DNA of 64,000 nt from an uncultured Prevotellaceae bacterium (GTDB taxonomy: Bacteria; Bacteroidota; Bacteroidia; Bacteroidales; Bacteroidaceae). Under the pieces are notes generated by a model, which ran no database searches, was not told the DNA's origin, and worked only from the letters and a program-made list of their open reading frames with translations. Of this stretch, positions 43,270-53,374 are shown in pieces; positions within the stretch are counted from its first letter, which is position 1, and the number at the start of each line of letters is the position of its first letter. Both the position numbers and the translations under genes were made by a program. The stretch spans positions 25,191 to 89,190 of the forward strand of contig CACWMK010000022.1 of the NCBI GenBank assembly GCA_902761905.1, read 5' to 3'.

Positions 43270-45645
43270 ATGAGAAATTACCTACTATTATCGGCTATGA
43301 CATGCCTAACAGTAATGGCTCAGGAGCAGGCACCGATGGTACTGCAGTATGACAAACCTGCAACTTACTTTGAGGAGTCATTACCAATTGGTAACGGCAA
43401 ATTGGGTGCTCTCATTTATGGAAGTACCGATGATAATGTGATTTACCTGAACGACATCACGCTATGGACAGGAAAGCCTGTAGACCGCAACTTGGATGCT
43501 GATGCACATAAGTGGATACCGGCTATTCGCAAGGCGCTGTTCGAGGAGAACTATGCGTTGGCCGACTCACTGCAGTTGCACGTACAGGGCCCAAACTCGC
43601 AGTATTATCAGCCACTGGGAACTCTCCACATCAAAGATCTGAATCTGGGTGAGATAAAACAATACCAGCGCACACTGAATATCGACTCAGCCATCGTTCG
43701 CGACAGCTATCAGCGAAACGGCAAACTCATCACTCGTGAGTATTTTGCCTCTAATCCTGATAAGCTGATTGCCATCAGACTTCGCGGCGACATCAACTGT
43801 CAGATAGCTCTGACAGCACAAGTACCACATCAGGTGAAGAGCACTCTGGGACAGCTCACAATGACAGGACACGCCACTGGTGATCCACAGGAGAGTACAC
43901 ACTTCTGCACTATGCTTAGTATTAAGACCGACGGAGAAATGGCAGCTAGCGATTCATCGCTTACTATCACTAAAGCCAAGGAGGCGATTATCTACATCGT
44001 TAACGAGACGAGTTTTAACGGATTCGACAAGCATCCCGTTAAAGAAGGAGCAAACTATTTGGAAGCTGTTACCAACGACATGTGGCATACACAGAATTAC
44101 ACATACGATGAGTTCTATGCCCGCCACTTAGCTGATTATAAGAGCATTTACGACCGCGTGAAGATATGTCTGAATAAGGAAGATCGCAACCCAAACGATC
44201 TGCCAGGTGCAAAGGACCGCAGACTGACAGACCAGTTGTTGCTTGACTATACCAATGGTGGCGACCAGTCGCAATATCTGGAGGAACTTTACTTCCAGTT
44301 CGGACGTTATCTGCTAATTTCATCATCGAGAACCAAGAATGTTCCGGCTAACCTACAGGGACTTTGGGCACCACAGCTATGGTCGCCCTGGCGTGGAAAC
44401 TATACGGTAAACATTAATCTTGAGGAAAACTACTGGCCCGCATTTGTGGCAAACATGGCCGAGATGGCCGAGCCTCTGGACGGTTTCATTGCAGGACTTG
44501 CTGCCAACGGAAAGTACACCGCCAAGAACTATTATAATATAGGTGAAGGATGGTGCTCTAGCCATAACAGCGACATCTGGGCAATGACCAACCCTGTAGG
44601 CGAGAAACGCGAGAGTCCGGAATGGAGCAACTGGAACTTGGGTGGTGCATGGCTGGTAAACACTCTGTGGGAGCGATACCAGTTTACACAAGACAAGGAG
44701 TATCTGCGCAATGTGGCCTATCCACTGATGAGTGATGCAGCACAGTTCTGTCTGCGCTGGCTCATCGAGAACCCAAAGCAACCAGGCGAACTGATTACCG
44801 CACCAAGCACATCGCCTGAAAATGAGTATAAGACCGACAAAGGCTATCATGGCACAACATGCTATGGCGGTACTGCCGACCTGGCTATTATTCGCGAGCT
44901 GTTTATCAACACCATTGCCGCAGGCAAAGTCATCGGAAAGAAAAACAAAGAGATGGAGAAAGCTCTGGCCAAACTACATCCCTACACAATCGGTCACATG
45001 GGCGACCTGAACGAGTGGTACTACGACTGGGATGACTGGGATTTCCAGCATCGCCATCAGAGCCATCTCATAGGCCTATATCCTGGCAATCATCTTACTG
45101 ATGCCACTCTGCAGAAAGCAGCTGAGCGCTCGCTTGAAATCAAGGGCGACAAGACCACTGGTTGGAGTACTGGTTGGCGCATCAACCTCTGGGCTCGTCT
45201 GCACAAACCTCAGCAAGCTTATCACATCTACCAGAAGCTGCTCACACCTATAGCTCCACGCGGCTCGAAGAAAACCGATTGGAAAGAGTGGCACAAAGGC
45301 GGCGGCACCTACCCCAACCTGTTTGATGCTCACCCACCCTTCCAGATTGACGGTAACTTTGGTGGTACAGCTGGCGTTTGCGAGATGCTTATGCAATCGA
45401 CACTGAAAGACGGACAGGCAACAATTGAACTTCTGCCCGCAGCTGCTGAAGCTTGGAAGGAAGGCTTCGTTAGCGGACTATGTGCCCGTGGCGGATATGA
45501 AGTAAGCTTTGAGTGGAAAGACGGTAAAGTACGCGATTGCAGCATTAAAGCCAAGAAAGCAGGAGCCGTCACCTTATTATTTAATGGACAGCAAAAGACA
45601 ATTAAGCTGAAAGCTGGACAAGAACAAAATATCAAGACATGGTAA
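43270..45645 (+). CDS. Glycoside hydrolase family 95 (alpha-L-fucosidase or alpha-L-galactosidase)
   Basis: 791 residues: signal peptide (to about QAQEQ), N-terminal beta domain with [19 protein letters not shown] and [10 protein letters not shown], the (alpha/alpha)6 barrel, and [11 protein letters not shown], a stretch conserved near the general acid of GH95. [16 protein letters not shown] near residue 695 and the C-terminal beta domain follow. GH95 enzymes release terminal alpha-1,2-fucose or alpha-galactose from plant xyloglucan or host glycans; the position of the active residues cannot separate these by eye. It overlaps the AraC gene by 7 bp. Confidence 0.93.
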   Translation: MRNYLLLSAMTCLTVMAQEQAPMVLQYDKPATYFEESLPIGNGKLGALIYGSTDDNVIYLNDITLWTGKPVDRNLDADAHKWIPAIRKALFEENYALADSLQLHVQGPNSQYYQPLGTLHIKDLNLGEIKQYQRTLNIDSAIVRDSYQRNGKLITREYFASNPDKLIAIRLRGDINCQIALTAQVPHQVKSTLGQLTMTGHATGDPQESTHFCTMLSIKTDGEMAASDSSLTITKAKEAIIYIVNETSFNGFDKHPVKEGANYLEAVTNDMWHTQNYTYDEFYARHLADYKSIYDRVKICLNKEDRNPNDLPGAKDRRLTDQLLLDYTNGGDQSQYLEELYFQFGRYLLISSSRTKNVPANLQGLWAPQLWSPWRGNYTVNINLEENYWPAFVANMAEMAEPLDGFIAGLAANGKYTAKNYYNIGEGWCSSHNSDIWAMTNPVGEKRESPEWSNWNLGGAWLVNTLWERYQFTQDKEYLRNVAYPLMSDAAQFCLRWLIENPKQPGELITAPSTSPENEYKTDKGYHGTTCYGGTADLAIIRELFINTIAAGKVIGKKNKEMEKALAKLHPYTIGHMGDLNEWYYDWDDWDFQHRHQSHLIGLYPGNHLTDATLQKAAERSLEIKGDKTTGWSTGWRINLWARLHKPQQAYHIYQKLLTPIAPRGSKKTDWKEWHKGGGTYPNLFDAHPPFQIDGNFGGTAGVCEMLMQSTLKDGQATIELLPAAAEAWKEGFVSGLCARGGYEVSFEWKDGKVRDCSIKAKKAGAVTLLFNGQQKTIKLKAGQEQNIKTW

Positions 45646-46526
45646 AGAATACAAAAGCAATACCAATACAGACCACCGAGTTTGTAAAAGCTAAGAATTG
45701 GGAAGGATCAGTATGTCTGGGCAATGACCTATTGCTATCCGACCAGATAAACAAGGCGCCTATGCCAAGTGAGCCTAGAAAGATGAACTTCATCCTGATA
45801 GGTCTCTGCACTAAAGGCAGCATACGATACAGAATGAACACCCAAGAGGTGACTGTGCATGCAGGAGAAATGCTGGTAGTGAGCGAACGCCACGTGATTG
45901 ACGGCTATCAGCCATCAAAGGATATGGAGGGACTCTGTATTATGATGAGTGTTGATTTCTTCCACGAAATAATCAAGTCGGTACACGACGTCAGCTCGCT
46001 GTTTGTCGTGGCTCGAATGCAGCCTGTTATGAAGCTTGAAGACGACGAGATAGAAACATTCAAGGAATACTTCCAGGTGGTAAGACAGAAGATAATTGAC
46101 AACCATAACCACTTCCGCAAGGACTTGATCCGCACACTGATGCTAGCAATGTTCTACGATGTGGGCAATGTAATCTACAGAGTAAAGAACTTCGATGAGT
46201 CGCTTCGCCGTTCGGAAAAGGTGTTTACCAACTTCCTTAAGATGGTAGAGGAAAATTGTCGAAAAGAACGTCGAGTGGCTTGGTACGCTCAACAGCAGAA
46301 TATAACGCCTAAATATCTGTCAGAAGCCGTTAAGCGCGTTAGCGGTCGAACTGCTGTAGAATGGGTTGAGAACTATGTAACAATGGAACTCAGAGTGCTA
46401 CTTAAGAACTCTACAAAGACAATCAAGGAGATTGCCAACGAGATGAACTTCCCCAACCAGAGTTTCTTGGGCAAGTACTTTAGGGAACACGTGGGGGTTA
46501 CACCTTCAGAGTACCGAAAATCATAG
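45639..46526 (+). CDS. AraC family transcriptional regulator
   Basis: 295 residues: N-terminal cupin-like sensor ([21 protein letters not shown]) and C-terminal AraC domain with two HTH units, ending [23 protein letters not shown]. Unlike the TPR regulators it has no membrane segment. The ATG overlaps the stop of the GH95 gene (ATGGTAA), so the two are cotranslated and the regulator probably acts on that enzyme or its polysaccharide locus. Its last codons overlap the convergent DUF3109 gene by 6 bp. Confidence 0.9.
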   Translation: MVKNTKAIPIQTTEFVKAKNWEGSVCLGNDLLLSDQINKAPMPSEPRKMNFILIGLCTKGSIRYRMNTQEVTVHAGEMLVVSERHVIDGYQPSKDMEGLCIMMSVDFFHEIIKSVHDVSSLFVVARMQPVMKLEDDEIETFKEYFQVVRQKIIDNHNHFRKDLIRTLMLAMFYDVGNVIYRVKNFDESLRRSEKVFTNFLKMVEENCRKERRVAWYAQQQNITPKYLSEAVKRVSGRTAVEWVENYVTMELRVLLKNSTKTIKEIANEMNFPNQSFLGKYFREHVGVTPSEYRKS

Positions 46527-47153
46527 GTAGCCCTGTTCCTTAAGTTGGCGTACGGTATCGAGTAACTCCTGATACCAAGCGTCGCCAAAACGACGGATAA
46601 GGGGATCGCGAAGGAACTGATAAAGGTATAGGTTCTCCTGAATGCCCTTGGCAATAGCCATCTTGCATACACTCCAGCGGTTGTAGTTAAGGCCTATAAG
46701 ACCTTCACCGAGTTGTTTTTCGCGAATAGGATAAAGAGCACAGCTGATAGGCTTGCAGAAGTGGGTACGCCCTGCTCTGTAAGCCTTTTCTAATGCACAT
46801 AGGCAACAGTTCTTGATTGGCAGGTGGGTGTTCCAATCCTCAATATCACCATAATAAGTAAACACACAATCTTTTCCTCCTACAATACTAGTAACAAGGT
46901 CGCCTTCCTGGTCAGTATAGGCCACGCCTTGCTTATCGATAACAGCCTGAGCCGATGCTGAAAGGTCGTCCCAGACAGCATCTACACATTCTTCGATAGC
47001 AGCTATCTCATCCATAGTGACAGGAGCTCCTGCGTCGCCTTCTACACAGCATTCACCCTTGCAAACGCTCAGGTCACAACAAAACTTCTCAGTCAGAATC
47101 TCTGACGAGAGCAGCACATCGCCTACTTGTATGATAGGGGGAATTGTATTCAA
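46521..47153 (-). CDS. DUF3109 family protein (cysteine-rich, YkgJ-like)
   Basis: 210 residues with cysteine motifs of the DUF3109 / CxxCxxCC type: FCCDLSVCKGECCVEGDAGAP near the start, then NCCLCALE, HFCKPISCALYPIR and VCKMA. About ten cysteines, several in pairs, suggest a zinc or iron-sulphur site. Function unknown; widespread and conserved in Bacteroidota. Convergent with the AraC gene. Confidence 0.82.
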   Translation of the reverse strand: MNTIPPIIQVGDVLLSSEILTEKFCCDLSVCKGECCVEGDAGAPVTMDEIAAIEECVDAVWDDLSASAQAVIDKQGVAYTDQEGDLVTSIVGGKDCVFTYYGDIEDWNTHLPIKNCCLCALEKAYRAGRTHFCKPISCALYPIREKQLGEGLIGLNYNRWSVCKMAIAKGIQENLYLYQFLRDPLIRRFGDAWYQELLDTVRQLKEQGYL

Positions 47154-47181
47154 TTTAGAATTGGGAATTTAGAATTAAGAG
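47154..47181. repeat. Dispersed AT-rich repeat before the DUF3109 gene
   Basis: Contains GGGAATTTAGAATTAAGAG, same family as 42314 and 10950. Confidence 0.5.
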
Positions 47182-47185
47182 ATGT

Positions 47186-47851
47186 TTACCAGATAATGGG
47201 GGGTTGGCCGTTCTGCTCTAAATAAGCATTACAACGTGAGAATTGATGTTGTCCGAACCAGCCACCACGATTAGCGCTTAGGGGTGAGGGATGAACAGAT
47301 TCTAGAACCAAATTTTTCTGTTTATCAATCATATATGCCTTAGAACGTGCATAGCCTCCCCACAGCATATATACCAGGTGCTCACGATTTTGAGCCAGTG
47401 CCTGTATAGCGGCATCGGTAAACTTCTGCCAACCTAAGGCCGAATGGCTGTTTGCCTGATGGGCACGAACAGTGAGCGATGCATTAAGCAGCAGGACACC
47501 CTGTTCAGCCCAACGGGTAAGATTGCCCGAGGTAGGAATAGTTGTGCCGAGGTCGGCCTGTATCTCCTTAAAGATGTTCTGCAGCGAGGGCGGAAACTGG
47601 ATACCGTCCTGAACCGAGAAACTCAGTCCGTGAGCCTGTCCGGGCTCATGATAAGGGTCCTGACCGATAATTACCACCTTCACCTTGTCGAACGGACATA
47701 GATTAAAGGCATTAAAAATAAGCTTACCCGGGGGATAGCACGTGTATTGCTGATACTCTGTACGAACAGAATTGGTGAGCCCGACAAAATAGTCTTTGTC
47801 GAACTCACCAAGTAAATGCTGTTTCCAGCTTGGTTCTATCTGAACATTCAT
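47186..47851 (-). CDS. ung: Uracil-DNA glycosylase (family 1)
   Basis: Removes uracil from DNA. 221 residues with all family-1 motifs: GQDPYHEPGQAHGLSFSV (water-activating Asp), LLLNASLTVR, the uracil-binding region and the DNA-intercalating HPSPLSANRG. Its ATG overlaps the stop of gpmI by one base (TAATG). Confidence 0.95.
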   Translation of the reverse strand: MNVQIEPSWKQHLLGEFDKDYFVGLTNSVRTEYQQYTCYPPGKLIFNAFNLCPFDKVKVVIIGQDPYHEPGQAHGLSFSVQDGIQFPPSLQNIFKEIQADLGTTIPTSGNLTRWAEQGVLLLNASLTVRAHQANSHSALGWQKFTDAAIQALAQNREHLVYMLWGGYARSKAYMIDKQKNLVLESVHPSPLSANRGGWFGQHQFSRCNAYLEQNGQPPIIW

Positions 47852-49326
47852 TATTTATTGTCCTGAATCAGATTCTCACCAGTCATGTCGGCAGGCTGCT
47901 CCAAACCCATGATGTGCAGGATTGAAGGAGCCACGTCGGCCAGACGACCGTCCTTAACTGTAGCCGAGTTGTTGTTGGTTACATAGATGAAAGGAACGGG
48001 GTTCAGTGAGTGAGCGGTATTTGGTGTACCATCGGCGTTGATAGCGTTATCGGCATTACCGTGGTCGGCAATGATGATAGCCTCATAATCGTTAGCCTTT
48101 GCAGCCTCGATAACGTCCTTCACACAGTTGTCAACAGCCCAAACAGCCTTAGCAATAGCGTTGTAGATACCTGTGTGACCTACCATATCACCATTAGCAA
48201 AGTTAACAACGATGAAGTCGTACTTAGCCTCGTTGATAGCAGCCACCAGCTTATCCTTTACCTCGAAGGCACTCATCTCAGGCTTCAAGTCGTAGGTAGC
48301 AACCTTTGGACTTGGAACCAGGATACGATCCTCGCCATCGTATGGCTGCTCGCGGCCACCGTTGAAGAAGAATGTTACGTGAGCATACTTCTCGGTCTCG
48401 GCAGTGTGCAACTGCTTCTTGCCCTGCTTGCTCAGATACTCACCCAGAGTGTTCTCAACATTCTCTTTGGGGAAGAGGATGTTCACACCCTTGAAGTTAG
48501 CATCGTATGGAGTCATGCAGTAGTACTGCAGACCAGGGATTGTCTTCATGCCCTGCTCTGGCATATCCTCCTGAGTCAGTGCGATAGTCATCTCCTTGGC
48601 ACGGTCGTTACGGAAGTTGATGAAGATTACTACATCACCCTCTTCGATGCAACCATTTACTGCGGCATTGTGGATTGGCTTGATGAACTCATCAGTTACG
48701 CCCTCGTCGTAGCTCTCCTGCATGGCAGCAACCATATCTGTGCTCTGCTTACCAGTTCCGTTAACAATCAGATCGTAACCCTCCTTTACACGCTCCCAAC
48801 GCTTATCGCGGTCCATAGCGTAGAAACGACCAACGATTGATGCGATTGCTGCATCGTTATCGGCACAAACCTTGCTTATCTGCTCGATAAAGCCCTTTCC
48901 GCTCTTAGGGTCGGTATCACGACCGTCCATGAAGCAGTGAACGAAGGTCTGGTTCTTCAGGCCATAAGCCTTACCAATCTCTATGAGCTTGAACAGGTGG
49001 TCGAGTGAAGAGTGCACACCACCATCAGAGGTCAGACCCATCAGGTGCAGCTTCTTGTTGTTCTCCTTGGCGTAGGTGTAAGCAGCCTTAACCTGAGGAT
49101 TCTCCATGATAGAGCCGTCCTTGCAGGCACGGTTAATCTTTACGAGGTCCTGATAAACGATGCGTCCAGCACCGATGTTCAGGTGACCCACCTCAGAGTT
49201 ACCCATCTGTCCATCGGGCAGACCAACATCCTCACCAGATGCCTGGAGCTGAGAGTGAGCTGAAGTAGCTGTTAACAGATCGAGGTAAGGAGTTGGTGTG
49301 TTGAAGATAACGTCACCCTTACCATG
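47851..49326 (-). pseudogene. gpmI: Phosphoglycerate mutase (cofactor-independent), 5' end missing
   Basis: The body is a normal 2,3-bisphosphoglycerate-independent mutase: nucleophile Ser in [14 protein letters not shown], then [20 protein letters not shown] and the C-terminal metal motifs ADHGNADNA and GTPNTAHS. In-frame homology continues upstream of the first ATG (49206) as GQMG-DVGLPDG-...[12 protein letters not shown] up to His at 49326, but then becomes unrelated (FFRRNFK) and no start codon precedes a stop. The family's first 17-20 residues, with the metal-binding Asp of M-I-L-D-G-W-G, are absent. If translated from 49206 (451 residues) it would be inactive. Deletion in the genome or assembly error are both possible. 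Confidence 0.85.
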
Positions 49327-49359
49327 CTTAAAATTTCTTCGAAAGAAGAAAGAAAAAAA

Positions 49360-49989
49360 TCAGAAATCTCCAAAGTCGATGCTTAATTGTCCATCACCCA
49401 GCAGATTGTAACTCTTGCGGTGATATGGTGTTATACCAAATTGTTTGATAGCCTCACGGTGTTTCTTTGTGGGATAGCCCTTGTTAGAAAGCCAGTCGTA
49501 TTGAGGATATTCCTCGGCCAACTGGTTCATATAATCATCACGATAGGTCTTGGCCAGAATACTGGCTGCAGCAATAGCCAGATACTTTCCATCACCCTTA
49601 ACTATAGTGGTATGAGGCAACTGCTTACCATCAGCAGGGTCCTTATAAGGTTTGAATCGGTTGCCATCCACGATGACAGCCTCAGGACGAACCTTGAGTT
49701 GGTCAAGGGCTCGATGCATTGCCAGGATAGAAGCGTTGAGAATATTGATTTTGTCGATTTCATCGTGCGTAACGATACCTACAGCCCACGCCACTGCATC
49801 ACGCTCAATGATTTCACGAAGTTGGTAACGCTTCTTCTCCGACAGTTGTTTCGAGTCGTTCAGCAACTCATTTTGATAACCCTCGGGCAGAATTACTGCT
49901 GCAGCATACACGCTACCGGCCAGACAACCACGCCCAGCCTCGTCGCAACCAGCTTCTATCTTGCCTTCGTAATATTTGTTGAGCAACAT
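49360..49989 (-). CDS. rnhB: Ribonuclease HII
   Basis: Removes ribonucleotides from DNA. 209 residues: active-site GCDEAGRGCLAG (first Asp and Glu), DSKQLSEKKR, VDGN and ASILAKTYRDDYM. Two bases separate its start from the sufS stop. The 33 bp after its stop, leading into the truncated gpmI, contain TTCTTTCGAAGAA, a short inverted repeat that could be a weak terminator. Confidence 0.94.
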   Translation of the reverse strand: MLLNKYYEGKIEAGCDEAGRGCLAGSVYAAAVILPEGYQNELLNDSKQLSEKKRYQLREIIERDAVAWAVGIVTHDEIDKINILNASILAMHRALDQLKVRPEAVIVDGNRFKPYKDPADGKQLPHTTIVKGDGKYLAIAAASILAKTYRDDYMNQLAEEYPQYDWLSNKGYPTKKHREAIKQFGITPYHRKSYNLLGDGQLSIDFGDF

Positions 49990-49991
49990 AA

Positions 49992-51212
49992 TCAGAACAT
50001 TTGAGCCACACGACGTATACCTGCAACAAGCGTATCTATCTCATCCTTAGTATTATAGAGTGCGAACGACGCACGAACGGTTCCACTAATCTTCAGGCGA
50101 TCCATCAAAGGTTGAGCACAATGATGACCTGTGCGGACTGCAATACCAAGTCGATCGAGCAATGTTCCCATATCCAAGTGGTGTATATCGCCAACATTGA
50201 ACGATACGACCGCATCTTTCTTCGAAGCATCCATCGGACCATAAATCTTCATTCCATCGATAGTCATCAGTTGCTCCATACAGTAGCGGGTAAGCTCTTG
50301 CTCGTGCTGCTGAATGGAATCAAAACCGATGGAATCGATATATTCGATGGCTTTTGCCAATCCGTGGGTTGCAACATAATCAGGAGTACCAGCCTCAAAC
50401 TTGAATGGCAAACGCTCAAAAGTGGTCTTCTCCCAAGTCACCTTATCAATCATCTCACCACCGCCCTGGTAGGGGGGTAACTTCTCCAGCCATTCCTCTT
50501 TACCATATAGCACTCCGATACCGGTAGGACCGTACATCTTATGACCGCTAAAGGCAAAAAAGTCGCAATCCATCGACTGTACATCCACCTTGAAGTGTGG
50601 TGCACTCTGGGCACCATCCACCAATACAGGGATGTTGTGTGAATGTGCAATCTTGATAATCTGCTCTACAGGATTAACCGTTCCCAGTACATTGCTCACA
50701 TGGGCCACACTGATGATCTTAGTCTTCGATGAAATCAGCGATTCCAGTTGATCTACACAGAGGACACCATCATCGGCGATGGGAATATGTTTTACAATAA
50801 TTCCCCGTTTCATCGCCTGAAGCTGCCAACTTACGATGTTAGAGTGATGTTCCATTCCTGTCACAATCACTTCGTCGCCAGCCTGCATCTGACTCTCGCA
50901 GAACGACTGAGCCACCAGGTTTATCGCCTCTGTGGTACCACGCGTAAAAATGATCTCCTCTATCTTACGGGCATTGACAAAACCACGCACAGTCTCACGA
51001 GCCGCCTCGTGTAGATCGGTAGCCTGCTGCGAGAGGTAATGAACGCCACGATGTACGTTTGCATTCACATTGAGGTATTCATCCCTCATGGCGTCTAGCA
51101 CCATAAGTGGTTTCTGTGTGGTAGCCGCATTGTCTAGATAAACCAACGGCTTGTTGTATACCTCACGACCCAGAATGGGGAAATCTTCGCGAACCTTATT
51201 TATATTGAACAT
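49992..51212 (-). CDS. sufS: Cysteine desulfurase SufS
   Basis: PLP enzyme that takes sulfur from cysteine for iron-sulfur cluster assembly. 406 residues, class II (SufS/CsdB): NAATTQKP, TRGTTEAINLVA, GMEHHSN, the PLP lysine in FSGHKMYGPTG and active Cys in TGHHCAQPLM. No sufE or sufU is seen in the window. Last gene of the suf operon on the minus strand. Confidence 0.95.
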   Translation of the reverse strand: MFNINKVREDFPILGREVYNKPLVYLDNAATTQKPLMVLDAMRDEYLNVNANVHRGVHYLSQQATDLHEAARETVRGFVNARKIEEIIFTRGTTEAINLVAQSFCESQMQAGDEVIVTGMEHHSNIVSWQLQAMKRGIIVKHIPIADDGVLCVDQLESLISSKTKIISVAHVSNVLGTVNPVEQIIKIAHSHNIPVLVDGAQSAPHFKVDVQSMDCDFFAFSGHKMYGPTGIGVLYGKEEWLEKLPPYQGGGEMIDKVTWEKTTFERLPFKFEAGTPDYVATHGLAKAIEYIDSIGFDSIQQHEQELTRYCMEQLMTIDGMKIYGPMDASKKDAVVSFNVGDIHHLDMGTLLDRLGIAVRTGHHCAQPLMDRLKISGTVRASFALYNTKDEIDTLVAGIRRVAQMF

Positions 51213-51235
51213 TGATTATTGAACATTGAACATTA

Positions 51236-52591
51236 TTACTTGCAGAGCTTACAACCTGAGCATTTGTTCAGTTCTCCGCGGAAACGCTTTTCAACCAAGT
51301 AGTGCAAGCGATCGCGAAGAGGTTCTAACTGCATGTGGTCGATAACCTCATTGATGAATGCATTCTGCAGCAGCACTTTTGCTTCCTGCAACGATATACC
51401 ACGCTGTCGCATATAGAACAAAGCCGCATCGTTAAGCTGACCAACCGTAGAGCCATGAGCACACTTCACGTCGTCGGCATAAATCTCCAGCATAGGCTGG
51501 GTGTACATACGAGCCTCTTTGGTTGCAATGAGATTCTGATTAGTCATCTGCGATGTAGTCTTCTGGGCACCATGCTCTACCAATACACGGCCAGCAAAAG
51601 CGCCAGTCGACTTATCGTCGAGCACATATTTGTACAGCTCCTGCGAGTTGCAGTGAGGCACCTTGTGCACTATCAGAGTATTGTTGTCCACGTGTTGCTG
51701 CTTGTCGGCTATCACGCAACCATAGCACTGGCACTCGGCACCTTCACCCGAGAAAGTAAGGTCGAGTTTGTTGCGAGTAATACCATTGTGCAGGGTGATA
51801 ACATTGTGATTAACACGACTGTTGGCCTGCTGGTCGATATATACATTGCTTACACGCACATTCTTATGATGTGTCTCCTCCATGCAATACAGGTCGAGTG
51901 ATGCATTCTCGCCTACATAGGCCTCAATGACCTGTGTGGCCAGGAAGTTACGATCATCGGCTGCGTGATCGCAGAATAGCATTTTTATTTCTGCACCCTC
52001 TTCAAGCACGATGAGTACACGACGATTCACCATCAGGTCGGGCACTACTCGCTGAGCGTTCTGTGGTGTTGCCTTCAGGATATTAATCACCTGGATAGCG
52101 CGATCTACCTTCACGTTCTTAGGCACATAAACCAGCATACCATCCTGCGCAAGCATAGTGTTAAGCGCAGTGATTGCATCTTCGCCAGTCTTAGCCAACT
52201 TGGTGTAGTACTTGCTAACCAACTCTGGATTATCTCGCATAGAACCGATAACTACTCCCTCTGGCAGATGTCCCTTTGGCTTTTCGTCGTGATAGAACAT
52301 ATCGTTAACCACAAAGTACAGACTAGTACTCAGGTTAGGCACATCACAATGGAATGCCTCGTAGGGATCAACGGGTATCTGAAGACGATTGATATTTACA
52401 CCGAAATCGGGCTCAAAGAGCTTCTGGATATCAGTGTACTTGTATCGCTCCACCTTTTTGGATGGGAAGCCCTGGGCCTTGAAATCCTCAAAAGCCTGAT
52501 CGCGCACCACGTTCATCGACTCTGGGGCATGCTTGATAATCATCTCGCGTGCCTGCTCGTAGAGTTCTATGTATTGTTGCTCGCTACCCAT
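51236..52591 (-). CDS. sufD: Fe-S assembly scaffold protein SufD
   Basis: Partner of SufB in the SufBC2D scaffold. 451 residues with the SufBD beta-helix (YVPKNVKVDRAIQV, CYGCVIADKQQHVDNNT, KTTSQMTNQNLI, DVKCAHGSTVGQL). The C-terminus after RFRGELNK is CSGCKLCK, a C-x2-C-x2-C motif I do not expect in SufD. Overlaps sufC by one base (TAATG). Confidence 0.92.
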   Translation of the reverse strand: MGSEQQYIELYEQAREMIIKHAPESMNVVRDQAFEDFKAQGFPSKKVERYKYTDIQKLFEPDFGVNINRLQIPVDPYEAFHCDVPNLSTSLYFVVNDMFYHDEKPKGHLPEGVVIGSMRDNPELVSKYYTKLAKTGEDAITALNTMLAQDGMLVYVPKNVKVDRAIQVINILKATPQNAQRVVPDLMVNRRVLIVLEEGAEIKMLFCDHAADDRNFLATQVIEAYVGENASLDLYCMEETHHKNVRVSNVYIDQQANSRVNHNVITLHNGITRNKLDLTFSGEGAECQCYGCVIADKQQHVDNNTLIVHKVPHCNSQELYKYVLDDKSTGAFAGRVLVEHGAQKTTSQMTNQNLIATKEARMYTQPMLEIYADDVKCAHGSTVGQLNDAALFYMRQRGISLQEAKVLLQNAFINEVIDHMQLEPLRDRLHYLVEKRFRGELNKCSGCKLCK

Positions 52592-53346
52592 TATTCTTCT
52601 CCTATTTCTTCCTTAATCCAATCGTAGCCGTGCTCCTGAATCTGTACTGCCAGTTCTGGACCACCTGTCTTCACGATGCGTCCCTTATAGAGTACATGTA
52701 CAAACTGAGGTTTGATCATCTCCAGCAATCGGTCGTAATGAGTTATGACGATGCACGATGTCTCTGGTGTCTGCAGTTTGTTCACACCCTCGGCCACAAT
52801 ACGCATAGCATCAACATCAAGACCAGAGTCGGTCTCATCGAGGATACTGAGTTTTGGCTCCAGCATAGCCATCTGGAATATCTCGTTGCGTTTCTTCTCA
52901 CCACCGCTAAAGCCCTCGTTTACCGAGCGGTTAGCCAGCTTAGAGTCGAGCTCTACTATCTTACGCTTCTCACGCTGAAGCTTCAGAAACTCAGCAGCGT
53001 TCATTGGCTCCAGGCCCTGATACTTACGCTTCTCGTTGATGGCAGCTTTCATAAAGTTGGTCATCGACACGCCAGGTATCTCAACGGGATACTGAAACGA
53101 CAGGAACAGTCCCTCGTGGGCACGATCTTCAGGCTTCATCTCAAGCAGGTTCTTACCATTGAAGTAGGCCTCACCTTCAGTCACCTCATAAAGAGGGTTG
53201 CCCACTAGTACGGCACTCAAGGTAGATTTTCCAGAACCATTTGGTCCCATGATAGCATGAGTCTCACCATCGTTAATCACGAGGTCGATGCCTTTTAATA
53301 TCTCTTTATCGCCAATCTTGGCGTGTAAGTTCTTAACCTCTAACAT
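52591..53346 (-). CDS. sufC: Fe-S assembly ATPase SufC
   Basis: ABC-type ATPase of the SufBCD complex. 251 residues: Walker A GPNGSGKST, SufC-type signature FSGGEKKRNEI, Walker B LSILDETDSGLD, and the H-loop ITHYDRL. Length and signature are normal. Followed upstream (28 bp) by a purine permease that separates it from sufB. Confidence 0.96.
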   Translation of the reverse strand: MLEVKNLHAKIGDKEILKGIDLVINDGETHAIMGPNGSGKSTLSAVLVGNPLYEVTEGEAYFNGKNLLEMKPEDRAHEGLFLSFQYPVEIPGVSMTNFMKAAINEKRKYQGLEPMNAAEFLKLQREKRKIVELDSKLANRSVNEGFSGGEKKRNEIFQMAMLEPKLSILDETDSGLDVDAMRIVAEGVNKLQTPETSCIVITHYDRLLEMIKPQFVHVLYKGRIVKTGGPELAVQIQEHGYDWIKEEIGEE

Positions 53347-53374
53347 ATTATTTCTTTATTCTTCGATCAAAAAA

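Noticed and set aside
48010-48840. 276-codon plus-strand frame opposite gpmI
   Set aside because: Antisense shadow; gpmI motifs are continuous on the other strand.
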